Assembly (NCBI GenBank): GCA_050743265.1
Contig: JBOGEN010000133.1
Coordinates: 1-16,406 of the forward strand
From: JBOGEN01 sp050743265
GTDB lineage: Bacteria; Actinomycetota; Actinomycetes; JBOGEN01
Direction of reading: 5' to 3'
DNA: 16,406 nucleotides
Position 1 is the stretch's first letter. Each line of letters begins with the position of its first letter. The notes beneath the pieces were generated by a model. The model worked only from the letters and a program-made list of their open reading frames with translations, had not been told where the DNA came from and did no database searches. The position numbers and the translations under genes are program-made. This document shows positions 13,774 through 16,406 of this stretch, piece by piece.

Positions 13774-14352
13774 GTGACGGAGAACCGTCAGGCCGCCGAA
13801 CGGCAGCCCATCCACCACGAGCTCGAGCGGGTACGCGCCGATCTCCACCATCTGGTCGCGCGGGCCACCGCGGCCGAGTTGAGTCGGCGCACGGACGGCA
13901 CCCGGTGGACCAACCAGCAGATGCTGTGGCACATGGCGTTCGGGTACCTCATCGTGCGCCGGTTGCTGCCGCTTGTGCGCTTCTTCGGCCTGCTCCCCGA
14001 CCGGTACAGCCGTGCGTTCGCCGCGGTGCTGAACTCCGGGACGCGGCCTTTCCACCTCATCAACTACCTCGGCTCCCGCGGGGGCGCGCTCGTGTTCCAC
14101 GGCCCGCGGCTGACGAGGCAGCTCGACCGGACTCTGAATGGCCTCCGTCGCCGGCTCGATGCCGAGACCGAGGATGCGTTGGCCCGGCGGATGCACTTCC
14201 CTGTCGATTGGGATCCGTTCTTCCGCGACACCATGACCCTGGCCGAGGTTTATCGGTACGGCACCCAGCATTACGACTTCCACCGAGCGCAGCTCACACT
14301 CGAGGCGGTGCTGGGCGAGGGTCCATCACCGCTCCGGGAACCTGAGCGGTAG
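13774..14352 (+). CDS. DinB-like family protein
   Basis: A 192-residue protein with the DinB/YfiT four-helix pattern. The metal-site histidines are in place: WHMAFGY (H53) early, and HYDFH (H166, H170) near the end in the helix THYDFHRAQL-like context. An RWTNQQMLWH segment before H53 is a typical family signature (W-T-x-x-x-x-L-x-H). The superfamily includes metal-dependent thiol transferases for mycothiol and bacillithiol as well as many unknown members. The GTG at 13774 is chosen over an ATG at 13699: the 25 extra residues are Arg/Pro-rich and unconserved, and a -10-like GATACT lies inside that part. A link to mycothiol use with the PIG-L gene is possible but unproven. Confidence 0.85.
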   Translation: MTENRQAAERQPIHHELERVRADLHHLVARATAAELSRRTDGTRWTNQQMLWHMAFGYLIVRRLLPLVRFFGLLPDRYSRAFAAVLNSGTRPFHLINYLGSRGGALVFHGPRLTRQLDRTLNGLRRRLDAETEDALARRMHFPVDWDPFFRDTMTLAEVYRYGTQHYDFHRAQLTLEAVLGEGPSPLREPER

Positions 14353-14633
14353 GCGTACCCGCGTACCTTCGCGTCGGGCCCGCTGCGGCTGCATGGCCGT
14401 TGAGGCATCTCGTCCAACGTCGCGAGCGCCACGAGACGAACGTTGATCATGGCCCAGAGTGGGCGAGGACGGGCGAAGGCCCGCCCGCAATCCCGCCTTG
14501 GGGCCATGTGCATCGCCGTCGAAGCCGGCTCATCTGCCGAGATGTGCGCAGCCCACGCCGCCCCGCGAGAACGGCTGACGCAGTCTGGACGACGGTTCAG
14601 GCCTGGAAGGTCAAAGGCTGCGGCCGCAGGCAT

Positions 14634-14999
14634 GGCCTGGGTCTCGAGATCGAGGGCCGCACGTTCGTGGAGGGCGAGTTCATCGACACCGTCATCGGCA
14701 TCCCGGACTCACGGACGGAGATCGTCATGCTGCGGCCGCCCGGCGGAGGAACCCGGATCGAACTCGCGAGCTTCGTCAAGCCCGACCACGAGCCTGGATT
14801 GCCCACCGTGATGGCCAACGAGCTGGGTCTGCGCAGCGTTTGCTACGAGGTCGACGACCGCCAGGCGGCCGTCGACGGCCTGGCTGCGGACGGATACGGA
14901 CTGGTCGGCGGAATGGGTCAGCACGGGAACACCTGGCGTATGGCCCACGTGCGCGGGCCGGAGGGAATCGTCGTCTCGCTGACCGAGCGGATCGACTGA
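14634..14999 (+). pseudogene. VOC (glyoxalase/bleomycin-resistance) family gene, N-terminus lost
   Basis: From 14634 the frame reads GLGLEIEGRTFVEGEFIDTV, then IVMLRPPGGGTRIELASFVKP, LGLRSVCYEVDD and WRMAHVRGPEGIVVSLTERID. This is a clear vicinal-oxygen-chelate domain in the usual order, including E of IELASF and the closing strand with RGPEG. The expected first strand and helix (about 20 residues of the type H-V-x-I-V-V-x-D-L-x-A-A-x-A-F-F) is missing in this frame. The frame can only be extended to a TTG at 14400 through unconserved Arg-rich sequence. LDDGSGLEG in another frame just upstream may be a decayed first helix, which points to a frameshift. The first metal ligand is therefore lost. 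14353-14633 holds no other gene that I recognise. Confidence 0.7.
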
Positions 15000-15204
15000 C
15001 GCCGGGTGGTCGCCCGCTACGTGTGCGTCATTCCGCCGCCTCGGGGGGTCCTCCGACGCTCGTGCGTCTGACAGCAACTCGGACAGCAGCCGTGACCTGT
15101 TCAGCCTGTGCACGCTCGTGGCGGTGAAGGAACCGCCGAGGCGCGCGATGCGTCCGAGTGACAACGCCGGAGTCCGGGCGTTGCCCTACCTCGAGGGAGC
15201 CATC

Positions 15205-15671
15205 GTGCAGATATCACGGCTTGGCTTCATGTGCGCGGCATGCTCCGTGCTCGTCGGCTGTTCCTCGGACACTAGCCAGAGAAACGAGGCCCCCGATTCA
15301 ATAGCTGTGACCGCGTCCCCCGGTCTGCCAGAGGGTGCGGAAGACGTCCAGAACAGCCTGGGTCTGGACTCGGACACGGTCTATGCGCGTTGGCTTGTGA
15401 ATGGGGAAGAGATGAGTTGACAACATGGGGCAGCAGAACCTGTCCCACGGTTCCGATTGACATCCAAATCGATATTGGGAACGCGGTCATCATTGTGCCT
15501 GTGAGCGAAGGCCTCGAGACGACTGTGAGCGATGACCACGAGGTGGCTTGCACCAGCGACCTCGGGGCGTACACCTCGGTCGTTCGACTGCCGGCGCGAG
15601 TCGACTCTTCGAGCCCAGTGCAGCTGGTGGTTCGGAAGGATGGAGCACCAGAGGCCCGGCTCAGCCTGTGA
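15205..15671 (+). pseudogene. Lipoprotein gene broken by a frameshift
   Basis: The first part (GTG 15205, with GGGAG five bases upstream) encodes a lipoprotein signal peptide, QISRLGFMCAACSVLVGC, with lipobox LVGC and the Cys to be lipidated, then a polar linker. It stops at 15418-15420. The second part continues in the -1 frame, open from about 15390 to TGA 15669-15671: DELTTWGSRTCPTVPIDI, then an I-V-V-x-V strand, a second Cys (EVACTSD), VVRLPARVDSSSPVQLVV and a short end. The two Cys-containing strands are typical of the extracellular domain of small actinobacterial lipoproteins. The junction falls around NGEE/DELTTW in a GGGGAAGAGATGAG stretch, so one extra base there explains the break. 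A sequencing error or a true mutation is possible. GC is lower than in neighbours (31 of 60 bases at 15421-15480). The function is unknown. Confidence 0.72.
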
Positions 15672-15700
15672 TTCGCTTATTGCGACCGCTCCTCCCCCAA

Positions 15701-15766
15701 CGGGCCGCTCGCGGGCCCGAGCACGGCGCCCCAGCGCCGCGCGCAGCGGTCCGCGAAGCGGGCCGC
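15701..15766. terminator. Three consecutive hairpins after the lipoprotein gene
   Basis: Hairpin 1: CGGGCC 15701-15706 with GGCCCG 15714-15719. Hairpin 2: CGGCGC 15724-15729 with GCGCCG 15734-15739. Hairpin 3: GCGGTCCGC 15746-15754 with GCGGGCCGC 15758-15766 (one G-U pair, GAA loop). They lie side by side within 66 bases, 30 bases after the stop. They could be a compound terminator or a structured RNA. The whole stretch 15672-16016 (345 bases) contains only these hairpins and the possible GGDEF fragment. Confidence 0.5.
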
Positions 15767-15880
15767 ATTGAGGATCGTCGAGAGAATGCTCACCCGGCCG
15801 AGCACGCCTGCTCAAGCGACACATCTGGGTATGGACTCCGAGCTTGGCTCCAACACCGGGTTTGTCGGCTAGCTGGGGGT

Positions 15881-15997
15881 GCCCGACAACTCCTCGCCGA
15901 GCAGTTGCTGCGCGAGCCGTTCCGGCCCAGCCAGGGCCTGGGTCTGCTGGTCTGCGGCGCATCGGTCGGCCTGGTGCCGTGGGCTGATGGAACATCC
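15881..15997 (+). pseudogene. Possible fragment of a GGDEF domain
   Basis: One frame reads ARQLLAEQLLREPFRP, then GLGLLVCGASVGLVPWADGTS. This resembles the C-terminal strand of GGDEF domains, whose pattern is A-x-x-L-L-x-A-L-x-x-P-F then V-x-x-G-A-S-(I/V)-G-x-x. No GGDEF motif or start is present upstream and a TAG interrupts a neighbouring frame, so at most a remnant of about 39 codons is left. It lies just before the RBS of the next gene. The match is short, so this is tentative. Confidence 0.35.
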
Positions 15998-16016
15998 ACA
16001 CACGGAGGGGCATCGA

Positions 16017-16406
16017 ATGAAAGACACGACACGACAGAGCGCCGAGGGCAAGGTGCTCATGCACTTCTCGATGTCGCTGGACGGGTTCGCAGCCGGACCC
16101 GGGCACTCGATGGACTGGATGAGGGAGGACGCCACCAACCGTCCGGGCCTTCTCGAGGAGTACGTCGAGATGACCGGCGCCGTGCTCGGCGGCCGGGACA
16201 GCTGGGATGCCTTCCCCGACCCTGGTGTGACCTACGGCGGTGTGTGGACGGGACCGATCTTCGTTCTCACCCATCACCTCGAGGACGCCGAGCCCGCCCA
16301 CGGCGTGACCTTCCTCGACTGCGACGTGGCCGAGGCCGTGCGCATCGGGCTGGAGGCCGCTGAGGGCAAGAACCTCGAGGTCCTCTCACCCACGATCGGC
16401 CGACAG
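16017..16406 (+). CDS. RibD C-terminal / dihydrofolate reductase-like protein (partial, runs off the right end)
   Basis: The first 130 codons are present, open to the window edge. ATG 16017 has GGAGGGG six bases ahead. The fold signature HFSMSLDGFAAGPGHSMDWM comes at residues 16-35, followed by a GAVLGGRDSWDAF motif (G-R-x-S/T-Y/W-x), a PIFVLTHH strand, and an EGKNLEVLSPTIGRQ segment typical of members that continue with Q-x-L-x-x-G-L-V-D-E. It is a second copy of the family found at 9641-10222, with a different N-terminal extension and clearly diverged, so it is not a recent duplicate. Probably an NAD(P)H-dependent reductase of unknown substrate. Confidence 0.9.
   Translation, partial: MKDTTRQSAEGKVLMHFSMSLDGFAAGPGHSMDWMREDATNRPGLLEEYVEMTGAVLGGRDSWDAFPDPGVTYGGVWTGPIFVLTHHLEDAEPAHGVTFLDCDVAEAVRIGLEAAEGKNLEVLSPTIGRQ

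Noticed and set aside
14400..14633. N-terminal extension of the VOC frame from a TTG
   Set aside because: About 78 residues of Arg/Pro-rich sequence with no family match or RBS; I treat it as non-coding sequence in front of a truncated domain.
15381..16301. 306-codon open frame on the minus strand across the lipoprotein and last reductase gene
   Set aside because: It covers two genes with clear motifs on the plus strand and has Arg/Pro/Gly-rich shadow composition.
1..16406. CRISPR array, tRNA, rRNA or insertion sequence
   Set aside because: I looked for spaced direct repeats, GGTTCGA-type T-loops in cloverleaf context and transposase motifs, and found none.

Overview
The window is high-GC DNA from an actinobacterium. 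Samples run at about 73% G+C (44 of 60 bases at 7681-7740), GTG starts are common, and the gene families (PIG-L deacetylase, GPP34, LuxR-type ATPase regulator, BBE-type flavin oxidase) are typical of soil Actinobacteria. I cannot name the genus. The layout is chromosomal: mostly single genes on alternating strands, with no transposase, integrase, CRISPR array, tRNA or rRNA seen.

Left part (1-5345). The end of a small heat-shock protein gene meets, across a strong hairpin, a convergent gene for a secreted M20 metallopeptidase that is visibly lower in GC. About 500 bases upstream of the peptidase, on the same (minus) strand, lies a clear tandem glycine riboswitch (gcvT motif). It is followed by a hairpin and preceded by an AT-rich promoter interval with a perfect palindrome. 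No glycine-cleavage gene follows it, which makes this the most interesting regulatory arrangement in the window. Next comes a large PAS-PAS-GGDEF-EAL cyclic-di-GMP protein with both catalytic signatures intact, then a divergent PIG-L type deacetylase.

Middle part (6129-11534). A short remnant of a UBP-type zinc-finger gene separates the deacetylase from a 921-residue ATPase regulator with an N-terminal LuxR DNA-binding domain. Only 55 bases away, divergently, starts a tight three-gene operon: DoxX-like membrane protein, RibD/DHFR-like reductase and BBE-type FAD oxidase. An inverted repeat in the shared promoter is a candidate operator. The regulator probably controls this small redox operon.

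Right part (11535-16406). Single small genes follow: SRPBCC protein, GPP34 protein, a 50-residue membrane protein, a small alpha/beta-barrel-like protein and a DinB-like protein. Several appear to be leaderless GTG starts with a -10-like box 6-7 bases upstream. From about 14353 to 16016 the DNA looks eroded: a VOC-family gene without its N-terminal part, a lipoprotein gene broken by a frameshift, a run of three hairpins, and a possible GGDEF fragment. The window ends inside a second RibD/DHFR-like gene.
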